64,000 bases of DNA from Sporosarcina ureilytica (GCF_001753205.1 NZ_CP017560.1:2294001-2358000); one strand, 5' to 3'. Shown: positions 55,804-63,173, counted from the first letter of the stretch. Notes: generated from the sequence alone by a model not told the origin. Made by a program: numbers and translations.

Positions 55804-55838
55804 CACTCACATTCTAATTGCCCAATAGAATGTGAGTG
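55804..55838 (-). terminator. Hairpin after the cupin regulator gene
   Basis: A 12-base-pair stem, CACTCACATTCT and its complement, with an 11-base loop, just past the stop of the minus-strand regulator gene. No T run on the minus strand; its role is unsure. Confidence 0.45.
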
Positions 55839-55848
55839 TTTTCATTCA

Positions 55849-56391
55849 TTATTTTTCGTCGTATGAAATGCATAAAAATTGGACTTCGTCGTTTGTATAG
55901 TTATACCAGTAATGCACTTGATTGGAATCAAACATAATGGATTGATGCGGCTGAAGGGTTTGAGTCCTATCTTCAATTTGTAAAGTGAGCTCTCCTTTTA
56001 AAACATATAAAAACTCTTGGCCTGCATGCGAAAATGACTCTCCTTCATTTTGTCCTGGTTTCAGTGTGATTAACATTGGCGCAAATGCCGGATTTACTAA
56101 TTGACCGCTTAAGTCTTTATACGAAAATTGTGGACTTGTAATTTGCCGGGTTTTCAAAGCATCACTCGATGTGACTTCTCCCTCTTCTGTTACATCATTG
56201 AAAAAGTATCCCGGATTGACATCGAGTGCCAATGATATCTTTTTTAATGAATTTAATGTCGCAGAAGATTTTCCTCTTTCTAACTGCGATAAAAAACTAA
56301 TCGAGAGTTCAGTTTGCTCAGAAAGACTTTTCAATGTCATCTTTTTCTGTTTTCGTATTTGTTTAATCAGTATCCCTAAATTTTCTTCCAT
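55849..56391 (-). CDS. Xre-family transcriptional regulator with cupin domain
   Basis: DNA-binding regulator: a helix-turn-helix domain (about 8-62; LKSLSEQTELSISFLSQLER) linked to a C-terminal cupin domain (about 105-178; HAGQEFLYVLKGELTLQIED) that probably binds a small ligand. It is divergent from the ornithine-cyclodeaminase-like gene and may control it. GGGGGAGA precedes the ATG. Related regulators often control amine and amino acid metabolism or transport. Confidence 0.87.
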   Translation of the reverse strand: MEENLGILIKQIRKQKKMTLKSLSEQTELSISFLSQLERGKSSATLNSLKKISLALDVNPGYFFNDVTEEGEVTSSDALKTRQITSPQFSYKDLSGQLVNPAFAPMLITLKPGQNEGESFSHAGQEFLYVLKGELTLQIEDRTQTLQPHQSIMFDSNQVHYWYNYTNDEVQFLCISYDEK

Positions 56392-56418
56392 TCTCTTCTC
56401 CCCCTATCTCATGCATAG

Positions 56419-56447
56419 TTGACAGAATTTTATAATAGCACTATGAT
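56419..56447 (+). promoter_or_regulatory. SigA-type promoter of the ornithine-cyclodeaminase-like gene
   Basis: Consensus TTGACA (56419-56424), 17 bases, and TATGAT (56442-56447). The start codon is 236 bases downstream, an unusually long leader. The promoter is only 28 bases from the regulator's start codon, so a bound regulator could cover both. Confidence 0.8.
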
Positions 56448-56683
56448 AAAAATAGTTCAAATTGAAGTATTACTTTAATTTTGTATAGAATTAGTAGGAA
56501 AACAATGAGGCAAAAGATGTTTTTCTAATGCCACAACATATCTGGGTTTCTCAACTACTACCGTTTTAATTCCAGTTATAATTGCGACAATTATTACAAC
56601 GCTCTTAATTCCTGTCATAGGATTCCTTTAGGCAATATGACGTGGTCAGAATTGGACGTTTAATTATTTAGGAGGCTATACGC

Positions 56684-57673
56684 ATGCTTATCATTAATGA
56701 AAAAGAAATCCAATCGATTTATGGAATGAACGAAGCTTTACTTGATGTTGAAAAAGTATTACAAGCAATGGCAAAGGATAAAATCGATAATCCGAATCGT
56801 ACAGTGATTGAATTCCCTGAACGGAGTGCGTCTTCGTTATATATGCCGAGCGCGGACCTTGTAGATGAAATCGCAACAATGAAAGCCGTTACAATCTTCC
56901 CGGATAACCCTGCAATTGGAAAACCAACCACTCAAGGAGTACTGTTAGTCACAGATGCGACAAATGGCGAACATTTGGCGTTGATGAATGCATCTTACTT
57001 AACTCGTTTACGAACGGGTGCATTAAGTGGTTTAGCGACCGCGAGATTGGCAAGAGAGGATGCTGCAGTTTTAACAGTTATTGGTACGGGCGGCATGGCG
57101 TTCGAACAAGTATTAGGCGTCTTAGCTGTCCGCAATATTAAACAAATTTTACTCGTGAACCCAACTGAGGAAAAGGCTATTCAGTTCGGCGAAAAGCTTC
57201 GTTCATTTGGCATTAACGAAGAGATTCAAATTGAAGTTATTCGAGATGTTGCAGTAGCGGTTCGTCAAGCTGATATTATTTGCTGTAGTACACGCTCCTC
57301 AGAACCTGTATTTGATGGAAAAGACGTGAAACCTGGAACCCACGTAAACGGAGTTGGCTCTTATTTACCGCATATGCGCGAAGTAGATTTTGAATTTATT
57401 CAACGAGCAAGTAAAATTGTCGTCGATGATTTAGATGGCATAAAAGAAGAAGCTGGCGAATTAATTCATGCAGCTGAGCAACCAGACTGGAGTTTCGAAG
57501 CGTTACACGGTGAATTAAAAGAACTGGTAACCGATAACATTGACGGACGGACAAACGAAGAAGAAATTACATTTTTCAAATGTGTCGGTGCTGCTTATTT
57601 CGACTTAGCCGTAGCTAAAGGGGTTTATAAAATAGCGAACGAACAAAAGATTGGCTTGCGCACTGAGATTTGA
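56684..57673 (+). CDS. Ornithine cyclodeaminase/mu-crystallin family protein
   Basis: NAD(P)-dependent enzyme of the ornithine cyclodeaminase/alanine dehydrogenase (Ocd) family. The dinucleotide loop is VIGTGGMAFEQVLGVLAVRN (about 129-148). The N-terminal catalytic residues lie in the ASYLTRLRTGALSGLATA block (about 105-122), and GVGSYLPHMREVD is typical of the family. Length 329. GGAGG precedes the ATG. The substrate may be ornithine, alanine or an imino acid; sequence alone does not decide. Confidence 0.88.
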   Translation: MLIINEKEIQSIYGMNEALLDVEKVLQAMAKDKIDNPNRTVIEFPERSASSLYMPSADLVDEIATMKAVTIFPDNPAIGKPTTQGVLLVTDATNGEHLALMNASYLTRLRTGALSGLATARLAREDAAVLTVIGTGGMAFEQVLGVLAVRNIKQILLVNPTEEKAIQFGEKLRSFGINEEIQIEVIRDVAVAVRQADIICCSTRSSEPVFDGKDVKPGTHVNGVGSYLPHMREVDFEFIQRASKIVVDDLDGIKEEAGELIHAAEQPDWSFEALHGELKELVTDNIDGRTNEEEITFFKCVGAAYFDLAVAKGVYKIANEQKIGLRTEI

Positions 57674-57810
57674 CGATAACGAGTAAAATGTAAAAGAGCT
57701 TGGATATTTTACTAACAGGTTCGGTTGATGGAGAGAAAATGCAAAACGCACCTCCATTATCAGATTAGTTATCATATGATTCGTACCCAAATTGACAGTA
57801 TAAAAGGCAT

Positions 57811-57838
57811 TAAAAACGCACAGTTCTGTGCGTTTTTA
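57811..57838 (+). terminator. Terminator after the ornithine-cyclodeaminase-like gene
   Basis: A perfect 12-base-pair stem, TAAAAACGCACA and its complement, with a GTTC loop and TTTTTA at the end, 137 bases after the stop codon. Symmetrical, so it could also stop minus-strand transcripts leaving the small-gene array. Confidence 0.85.
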
Positions 57839-57865
57839 ATTGTCGTATTTTATTGTTGCAACTTG

Positions 57866-57897
57866 AATATGTCTTTCTAAACAACTGCGCCCATTAG
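57866..57897. repeat. Array repeat R1
   Basis: Contains CTAAACAACTGCGCCCATTA, the conserved half of the array repeat, closest to R9 and R10. It lies 83 bases downstream of the stop of the small membrane gene at 57980-58138. It is the outermost copy. Confidence 0.65.
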
Positions 57898-57979
57898 TCA
57901 TCCATGTAGCGCAAAGTCAGCGCTACACCACAGTTGAATAAATACCTATTACACATTATGTTCGAAATGTCCATCAAGT

Positions 57980-58138
57980 TTATCTTGTAAAAGCATAATA
58001 GATTACATATAACCAACTAAAAAAACCATGAATACATGCCCATAAAATTGATTTGTGTATACTCCAAGATATTGCGATTGCCAACGCTGAACCGAATGTA
58101 ATACCCGTTCTAGCTACTGATTTACCTGTATCGTTCAT
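57980..58138 (-). CDS. Small conserved membrane protein (52 residues)
   Basis: MNDTGKSVARTGITFGSALA begins a 52-residue protein that ends FFSWLYVIYYAFTR, with SWSIHKSILWACIHG in the middle. I recall similar short proteins (SWSVNKSILWAIIHG...WFYVIYYAL) in many bacteria; their function is unknown. Two membrane segments. AAAGGG lies upstream at a rather long spacing. It is a one-gene unit in the repeat array, followed by R1. Confidence 0.78.
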   Translation of the reverse strand: MNDTGKSVARTGITFGSALAIAISWSIHKSILWACIHGFFSWLYVIYYAFTR

Positions 58139-58220
58139 TTTGGTTTCAACCCTTTCGTTACCGTCGCATTTTTTGTCAAATGCGATACAATAACTACCAT
58201 ATTAATCTTCAACTAATTTG

Positions 58221-58270
58221 TACCTATTACTGAATAGGTGCCAATTCTTATTAAAGAGTTGCGCGCGATT
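58221..58270. repeat. Array repeat R2
   Basis: Full-length type: CCTATTACTGAATAGG arm, then TGCCAATTCTTATTAAAGAG and TTGCGCGCGATT. It lies 40 bases after the DUF4181 gene stop. Confidence 0.85.
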
Positions 58271-58310
58271 ATAGAATATTACATTCCTAAAATATTCCCA
58301 CTGAATACTC

Positions 58311-58679
58311 TTAAAACAACCCAATTAAATTTTCCATATTATAAATCAAAACTGAACCTATCAATAAATATATTAATGTCACTATATATTGATTTGTACT
58401 TTTAAGGTACTTCCATTCCAAAATAAATTGCAATCCATTTTGTGCAATGACAAGGGAAATGAAATACCATCTTGCCACATTCCATTCTACTTCCGTATAG
58501 ATAACATAGATTAGACCACATAAAAAAATGACTGTAATAATACCTCTACCCCATTGGTCAATCTTTTTCCCAGAGGTATCTGAGATTTTCTTTTTTTCTA
58601 CTTTAAATAATTTATTCAAGAGTCTATCTAACGGAACACTTATAATAAATATGATTATAAAAAACAAAACAAATCCCAT
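58311..58679 (-). CDS. DUF4181-like membrane protein
   Basis: A 122-residue protein with four hydrophobic segments (about 1-15, 45-63, 68-88, 100-118) and the basic block LFKVEKKKISDTSGKKIDQW, which I associate with DUF4181 of Bacillus species. Function unknown. The start is ATG 58679, four to five bases after GAGGGG; an upstream GTG lacks a site. It is a one-gene unit of the array followed by R2. Confidence 0.72.
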   Translation of the reverse strand: MGFVLFFIIIFIISVPLDRLLNKLFKVEKKKISDTSGKKIDQWGRGIITVIFLCGLIYVIYTEVEWNVARWYFISLVIAQNGLQFILEWKYLKSTNQYIVTLIYLLIGSVLIYNMENLIGLF

Positions 58680-58707
58680 AATACCCCTCACTTCTTTATA
58701 TTTTGAC

Positions 58708-58868
58708 CCGTTTCAGTAAGAGGTTGCGAATCCTTGAAAGAAGCAAAGGATAGGGCTGAAAAGGCATCAAAGTTATTGGCAGGATATGCTGAAAAACATA
58801 CATCAGTCGTATTAGTTGGTCATGTTTTTTATTATGCTAATCACAAAAGAACTTCAGAAAGTGGGTGT
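58708..58868 (+). pseudogene. Fragment of a histidine phosphatase family gene
   Basis: A plus-strand frame reads ESLKEAKDRAEKASKLLAGY, then SVVLVGH, the C-terminal part of a phosphoglycerate-mutase-like phosphatase with its second catalytic His. After VGHVFY the frame shifts: a neighbouring frame continues MLITKELQKVG as in intact relatives. No start and no N-terminal RHG motif exist. It ends directly at array repeat R3, so it looks like a decayed unit in the opposite orientation to the rest. Confidence 0.65.
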
Positions 58869-58870
58869 TA

Positions 58871-58907
58871 TAATAGGGCGCAAATCTTATTCCAGAAGTG
58901 CGCCCGT
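58871..58907. repeat. Array repeat R3
   Basis: GGGCGCAAATCTTATTCCAG with AAGTGCGCCC, a seven-base-pair GC-rich stem. It lies between the plus-strand phosphatase fragment and the end of the minus-strand decayed gene(s) at 58930. Confidence 0.85.
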
Positions 58908-58929
58908 TTGAGAACTAGCTAGATAGTCA

Positions 58930-59581
58930 TTACTGTTGTTTCTCGATGATCAATTGTCCTTTTTGTTGGTCGACATTGAAAGTCATTTCCTTACTATTTC
59001 CCAAATTTGCTGAAACTGTTTTTCCTTGATAGCGTTCATCTGCATAGATAAATACATAACCCTCTTTTTCAATGATAACGTAACCTTCACGCTCTCCTTC
59101 CTGTAACTCTAATAATCCATAACCTGCTTTTGAGTAATTAAATAGGGCAATGGCAGGCATATCATTAATAGTTAATGCAAAGGCTGTCAGCTCACCATCA
59201 ATCCATTCATCTATTTTAGTTATTTCCGCAAGGTCTTTATTTAACGAATAAGGACTTTCATAATGCGATTGGATTTCACGCCAAAGCTCTTGCTGTGTTG
59301 GACAACCGTATATCCAGCTTCATAATGTTCTGGTACAACCGTGAATACCCTATTGGGGTAGTTTTTATCTAGATAATCACTTACGATTTCATACGCTTCA
59401 GAATGCTTATCCGTTTTCAACGTAGGAAAATAAAGAACATATCCAATAAACCCTAAGACAAGGATACTCGTTAACGCAATTCCTACTCTTCTTTTCCTTC
59501 TAAAAATAAACCACAGAATTGTTATCACAATTACTACTGCAACTCCAACTAAAAAAAGTAGATTAGTTCACTTGGACTCAT
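58930..59581 (-). pseudogene. Frameshifted or chimeric membrane-protein gene(s)
   Basis: A perfect AGGAG site and ATG at 59581 start MSPSELIYFF, and then a stop follows a seven-base T run (59551-59557). One extra T would continue LVGVAVVIVITILWFIFRRK into the frame that ends at 59241, a membrane-anchored protein with YEIVSDYLDKNYPNRVFTVV. A third frame, open from 59319, then runs to 58930 (QQELWREIQSHYESPYSLNK through ALTINDMPAIALFNYSKAGY) without a start of its own. So either one gene with two frameshifts, or the 5' part of one gene joined to the 3' part of another. Confidence 0.6.
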
Positions 59582-59631
59582 ATGATTTCTCCTAACACAA
59601 AAGAAATTCTTATAATTGTTCTTCCAAAATT

Positions 59632-59684
59632 CGGCCCTATTACATAATAGGCGCTAATCCTTATTAAAGAACTGCGCCCGATTG
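59632..59684. repeat. Array repeat R4
   Basis: Full type: CCTATTACATAATAGG, GCGCTAATCCTTATTAAAGA and ACTGCGCCCGATTG. It lies 50 bases after the stop of the gene at 59735 and 50 bases before the start at 59581. Confidence 0.9.
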
Positions 59685-59734
59685 TTTAAATATAGTATTT
59701 CATAAAAATGAATTACTTCGTCCAAAAATCCATT

Positions 59735-59965
59735 TTACGTATAAACAGAAAAAGACCATACGATTAAAAAGATGCTTACTATTCCCCAAAGAACGGCTCC
59801 CCATACCCACCAAATAACGGGTTTAGGTGAAATCTGTTTACCATCCACACTTTCCTTATTTTCTTTTAATAAAGCGACCTTCATTTCCATACTTTTTTTC
59901 ATGGAAACAAGAACAACAAATCCAATTATGATGAAACCCACGGTTATCCAAAGTAACAAATCCAT
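59735..59965 (-). CDS. Small two-segment membrane protein
   Basis: 76 residues with membrane segments at about 3-20 and 52-73 separated by a charged loop (KKSMEMKVALLKENKESVDG). GGGGGTG precedes the ATG by five bases. I do not recognise a family. One-gene unit of the array followed by R4. Confidence 0.7.
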   Translation of the reverse strand: MDLLLWITVGFIIIGFVVLVSMKKSMEMKVALLKENKESVDGKQISPKPVIWWVWGAVLWGIVSIFLIVWSFSVYT

Positions 59966-60003
59966 GTTTACACCCCCTGTTTTACTAGCTCAACTCTACA
60001 ATA

Positions 60004-60041
60004 CGGGGCGCAAATCCTTCCTTGAGAATCGCGCCCATTAG
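60004..60041. repeat. Array repeat R5
   Basis: GGGGCGCAAATCC and GAATCGCGCCCATTAG; a six-base-pair GC stem. It overlaps the stop codon of the gene at 60038. Confidence 0.85.
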
Positions 60042-60268
60042 TTGGAAGCTGCATTATTTTTGGTGGTTTCAGGAAATAAATATGAAATTAAAATTAAAAT
60101 AATTCCTATTGAAAATCCTGTCCAAGTTATGGCATCCATTGTGATATCCGTTAGATTGTAAGCAATTCCTGTGGAAAGTAAAACTATTTTTAGAACAAGT
60201 GTGAGCATTACAATCCCAAATGCAATCCACTGAATAATATTCCGTTTGCTATAATTTTTACTTTTCAT
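60038..60268 (-). CDS. Small two-segment membrane protein
   Basis: 76 residues, basic N-terminus (MKSKNYSKRN), membrane segments at about 11-33 and 45-66. AAAGGATGG precedes the ATG. No recognised family. Its last codon and stop (TAA) lie within array repeat R5. Confidence 0.68.
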   Translation of the reverse strand: MKSKNYSKRNIIQWIAFGIVMLTLVLKIVLLSTGIAYNLTDITMDAITWTGFSIGIILILISYLFPETTKNNAASN

Positions 60269-60326
60269 AAGACCATCCTTTGATAGCTCATAATTTGATT
60301 AGAAAAACTAGGCTTATCCTGCAAAC

Positions 60327-60371
60327 TGGCCCGATCTAGGCACAACTCTTATTCCAGAATTGCGCCTGATT
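60327..60371. repeat. Array repeat R6
   Basis: GGCCCGATCTAGGCACAACT, CTTATTCCAGAATTGCGCCT: the arms AGGCACAA and TTGCGCCT pair at seven of eight positions. It lies 12 bases after the stop of the gene at 60384. Confidence 0.85.
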
Positions 60372-60383
60372 CTGGGATAATCA

Positions 60384-60683
60384 TCAAATGAGGGGTTCTT
60401 CCTCATTCGGTAATTCAACAAAAAAAGGATTAATTATAAAAAACAAAGGAAGTAAACCTAAAAATGCAAATATGGCAACATAGGAAGGTCCAAGGAAATG
60501 ATTACCTACCAATATCAAGGGGACTATTATAAAAGGCATTAATGCACTTCTTTTTCTCATACGTGCTGTCAGATACTGTTTTTCACCACAATAAGGACAA
60601 ATCATTCCACCAATTAATGTAAAGGACTTATTAAAAGGCTGCTTCCAGCTCCATCTACGGTGACAGTTTTGACAAGTTGGCAT
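60384..60683 (-). CDS. CxxC-20-CxxC family protein (TIGR04104-like)
   Basis: 99 residues from the ATG at 60683, seven bases after GGAGT. The N-terminus has two Cys pairs (CQNC and CPYC) about 21 residues apart, likely a zinc ribbon, followed by RKRSALMPFIIVPLILVGNH and a second membrane segment. This matches the small family I know as cxxc_20_cxxc (TIGR04104), of unknown function, found in Bacillota. One-gene unit of the array, followed by R6. Confidence 0.8.
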   Translation of the reverse strand: MPTCQNCHRRWSWKQPFNKSFTLIGGMICPYCGEKQYLTARMRKRSALMPFIIVPLILVGNHFLGPSYVAIFAFLGLLPLFFIINPFFVELPNEEEPLI

Positions 60684-60731
60684 TTTAATTACTCCATTAC
60701 TGTAATATATAACATCAACCATTACGCAAAA

Positions 60732-60784
60732 TGGCCCTATTACTGAATAGGCGCTAATCCTTATTAAAGAATTGCGCCCGATAC
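60732..60784. repeat. Array repeat R7
   Basis: GGCCCTATTACTGAATAGGC, GCTAATCCTTATTAAAGAAT and TGCGCCCGATA, nearly identical to R4. It lies 23 bases after the stop of the kinase-like gene. Confidence 0.9.
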
Positions 60785-60807
60785 TTGAATTAAGGAATAT
60801 TCATTAC

Positions 60808-61332
60808 TCATACATTTATGTAATTTATAACTTCATCAATGTAGCTTTCTAACGGCCTACTAGTATCAATAAGCAAGCACTGAATGTCATTTGGTTTTTT
60901 GCTGTTTTCTATTGTGTATTTAAAAGCCTCTTCAGAGTTTATTTCCTTGATTTGGCTTATCATTCTTTCACGGTTTTTCAATCTATAATTAATCTCTTGA
61001 AAGTCGTTTAGATAGCATTCAACATATTTGTATTTCACATTATACTTTTCAGACAAATCCCTGCCCCTAACAATCATTTCTTGATAAAGACACGGGCTAT
61101 CGAATACAACATTTTGCCCTTGTGATAAGTGAAAATCAATTAAAGACCAATCAATACTGTATGAAATTTTACCGGCAATTTTCATGTCAATTGGATTGTC
61201 CTCTATCGAGTTTAATAAAGCAGATTTAACAATGTCATGGTCTACTACAATCGCACCAGTTCTCTTACCAATTTCTCGGGATATTGTGGACTTCCCTGAA
61301 CCAGGGAATCCAGACATTTGAACAAAAAACAT
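60808..61332 (-). CDS. P-loop kinase-like protein
   Basis: A 174-residue AAA/kinase-fold protein with Walker A GFPGSGKST (about residues 8-16), VVDHDIVKSALL after it and a later RLKNRERMISQI segment. It resembles small zeta-toxin or nucleoside/shikimate-kinase-like proteins that phosphorylate metabolites or antibiotics, but the substrate is not clear. The ATG at 61332 follows GAGGTG by five bases. One-gene unit of the array. Confidence 0.8.
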   Translation of the reverse strand: MFFVQMSGFPGSGKSTISREIGKRTGAIVVDHDIVKSALLNSIEDNPIDMKIAGKISYSIDWSLIDFHLSQGQNVVFDSPCLYQEMIVRGRDLSEKYNVKYKYVECYLNDFQEINYRLKNRERMISQIKEINSEEAFKYTIENSKKPNDIQCLLIDTSRPLESYIDEVINYINV

Positions 61333-61405
61333 GGATACACCTCTACTTTCTCCTGACTTTTTATTGGCCAACCTTCCATCTTTTTATATGAATTACTCAA
61401 TTAGT

Positions 61406-61441
61406 TGGTCCCATTCAGGCACAGCCCTACTATGCCCAAGA
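61406..61441. repeat. Array repeat R8 (degenerate)
   Basis: GGTCCCATTCAGGCACAGCC, CTACTATGCCCAAGATA: recognisable start but the GCGCCC arm has decayed. It lies between the kinase start and R9, with only 70 bases between R8 and R9, perhaps the remains of a lost unit. Confidence 0.55.
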
Positions 61442-61511
61442 TAATTCCAACCTGTTTCATACATTACCCCCTATGTATTAAATCAAATTGATATAGTTCC
61501 TCTTGAACAAT

Positions 61512-61558
61512 CTGGTCCAATTGAAGCACAATTCCTATCCAACAACTGCGCCCGATTG
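61512..61558. repeat. Array repeat R9
   Basis: CTGGTCCAATTGAAGCACAA, TTCCTATCCAACAACTGCGC, CCGATTG. It lies 28 bases after the stop of the Nudix gene. Confidence 0.8.
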
Positions 61559-61586
61559 CGGCACAGTTTACTTTAGTTTTATTATT

Positions 61587-62204
61587 TCAATCAAGGTATA
61601 CTGGCTGCTGCGGATTATGTAAATGTTTAAAAGCCAATTGTATTTGTGATTCTGTATTTCTTGCTACCGATAAGGGAGGCAATTCATTTTCAGCAAAGAA
61701 ATCAACTGCACTCGTTTCTATGCCCGTTTCCGCTTTCCCGCCAATGATTTCACACTGAATAAAAAATTTATAAACGTGATAGGCAGACGATGGGTGGGGA
61801 TGAAATTTTTTATCCATTACACCAATCAATTTAGTCGCCTTCACTTCAAACCCCGATTCTTCTTGTACTTCTTTTACCGCAACCTCACTTGGAGACAGGC
61901 CAATATCACCCCATCCCCCTGGCAAAGCCCAAACATTTTCAACGTCTTCTTTAACCATTAAAATTTTATTATCTTTGAAAACAACTGCTCTAACATCAAC
62001 CTTAGGCGTAGCGTAACCTGTTTCATTTGCAAATAATTCTTTTATAACATTGTTGTCCATTTTCGTTTGTTGCGATAGCATTTCAACGCTAATATTCCTT
62101 ATCATTTCAAATCTTTCAATGTCATATTTATCTTTCGAATAGGTTAAGCCCGCCTGTGCAATAGATTGTAATTGTTTTGCCCATTCAAGCCATTTAGGTT
62201 CCAT
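61587..62204 (-). CDS. Nudix hydrolase with N-terminal helical domain
   Basis: 205 residues. A helical N-terminal extension (about 1-65: WLEWAKQLQSIAQAGLTYSK) precedes the Nudix fold; the box is GGWGDIGLSPSEVAVKEVQE followed by ESGF, with Lys in place of the usual Arg. This is the ADP-ribose/nucleotide-sugar hydrolase subgroup with the Nudix-N2 domain. The exact substrate is unknown. GGAGAGTG precedes the ATG. One-gene unit followed by R9. Confidence 0.88.
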   Translation of the reverse strand: MEPKWLEWAKQLQSIAQAGLTYSKDKYDIERFEMIRNISVEMLSQQTKMDNNVIKELFANETGYATPKVDVRAVVFKDNKILMVKEDVENVWALPGGWGDIGLSPSEVAVKEVQEESGFEVKATKLIGVMDKKFHPHPSSAYHVYKFFIQCEIIGGKAETGIETSAVDFFAENELPPLSVARNTESQIQLAFKHLHNPQQPVYLD

Positions 62205-62283
62205 CTTAAATCACTCTCCGTTGAATTTCTCATAATAGAATTAACCAACCTTTGCTCGCAATCCAAAAGATCCCATGCCTCAA

Positions 62284-62330
62284 TCTGTCCCGATTGAGGC
62301 ACAGTGTTTCTTCAACAACTGCGCCCGATA
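62284..62330. repeat. Array repeat R10
   Basis: CTGTCCCGATTGAGGCACAG, TGTTTCTTCAACAACTGCGC, CCGATA. It lies 109 bases after the stop of the gene at 62440 and is the copy nearest the right edge of the array. Confidence 0.8.
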
Positions 62331-62439
62331 AGTGAACCACTAGATAATAGCCATTTTTTCATACTTTATCCGACTTTGCTGAAAGACGTTGTATGCTTTC
62401 AATATCCCCTCACAACCAACTTGTTTTTAATAGATTTAT

Positions 62440-62703
62440 CTAAGTTTTAATTTGATGAGAAGGAACTAATACATTATCGACAAAGATTTTACAATGGATT
62501 TTAAAATAACCACCGATAGCCACCTTTATGTTCTTCGATTCATTACTATCAATTCTCAATTTTCCAGTTAACGTCGCTCTAAATGCCAGGCCAATATTTT
62601 CATCCTGCAATTCCCCATCTACATACAACTTTTCACCAGCAAACCATCTATTCTCCACTCGTATTTGATGGCCGTTATATCTAGCTTCAAATACTTTCTT
62701 CAT
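62440..62703 (-). CDS. Small protein of unknown function
   Basis: 87 residues, no membrane segment, mainly predicted beta structure: MKKVFEARYNGHQIRVENRW, then LYVDGELQDENIGL and KIFVDNVLVPSHQIK. AAGGAGTG precedes the ATG. I do not recognise a named family. It is the last (on the minus strand, first) unit of the array. Confidence 0.7.
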   Translation of the reverse strand: MKKVFEARYNGHQIRVENRWFAGEKLYVDGELQDENIGLAFRATLTGKLRIDSNESKNIKVAIGGYFKIHCKIFVDNVLVPSHQIKT

Positions 62704-62771
62704 TTCATCACTCCTTTACCGACTTTAATCCAATTCAAAAAAATCAATTTACAAAATAACTAGAAAAATAA

Positions 62772-62996
62772 TTAAAAATCACCAAGAGTTGTTATTCCGC
62801 AATCTGACCAGTTTGTTGAATAAACCGTCAACATATAATCTATTTTAGCACAAAATACATTGCTCCCTTCTATGTTTTCAATTAATTCAGAATTAACTTC
62901 AAGGGAACCATCCCACCCACCAATTAACAAGCGTATCAACAACGTAATTCCCAGAGGCTCCATAAATTTATGTGCTGTGATTAATTCGATTACCAA
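62772..62996 (-). CDS. Uncertain small ORF or gene remnant
   Basis: A 74-codon frame starting TTG without a ribosome-binding site; the first ATG (62963) also lacks one. The product is neither clearly hydrophobic nor similar to a family I know. It may be the 3' part of a decayed gene. Reported with low confidence. Confidence 0.3.
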   Translation of the reverse strand: MVIELITAHKFMEPLGITLLIRLLIGGWDGSLEVNSELIENIEGSNVFCAKIDYMLTVYSTNWSDCGITTLGDF

Positions 62997-63053
62997 TTGT
63001 AGTACGGTTTACTATCGGAAATCGTCTTAACTATTGATATATCAACAAAAATA

Positions 63054-63083
63054 GGAACACAATTCATGTGCGAATTGTGTTCC
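63054..63083 (-). terminator. Terminator after the Xre regulator gene
   Basis: A perfect 12-base-pair stem, GGAACACAATTC and its complement, with a six-base loop and TATTTTTG on the minus strand, 90 bases after the regulator stop. Confidence 0.85.
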
Positions 63084-63173
63084 CATTTACTGTGCGTTTT
63101 AACGTTTTCTTCCTATGTAACGAACTCGTTAATATTTTACCAAGCTCCTTTACATTTATGTTTAGCAACTTTT

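Noticed and set aside
57980-58030. Frameshift in the 52-residue membrane protein
   Set aside because: At first the T run seemed one base short; recounting gives seven T bases, and the frame reads through to a normal C-terminus.
57866-62330. CRISPR array
   Set aside because: The repeats are separated by whole genes of unequal length, differ from each other and have no uniform spacers; no cas gene is near.
57866-62330. Classical integron with attC sites
   Set aside because: The repeats lack the R'/R'' core words (GTTRRRY type) and no IntI gene is present; xerD at 38.4 kb is an ordinary dimer-resolution recombinase.
62772-62996. Counting this ORF as a confident array unit
   Set aside because: No ribosome-binding site and no array repeat follows it; kept only as a low-confidence feature.
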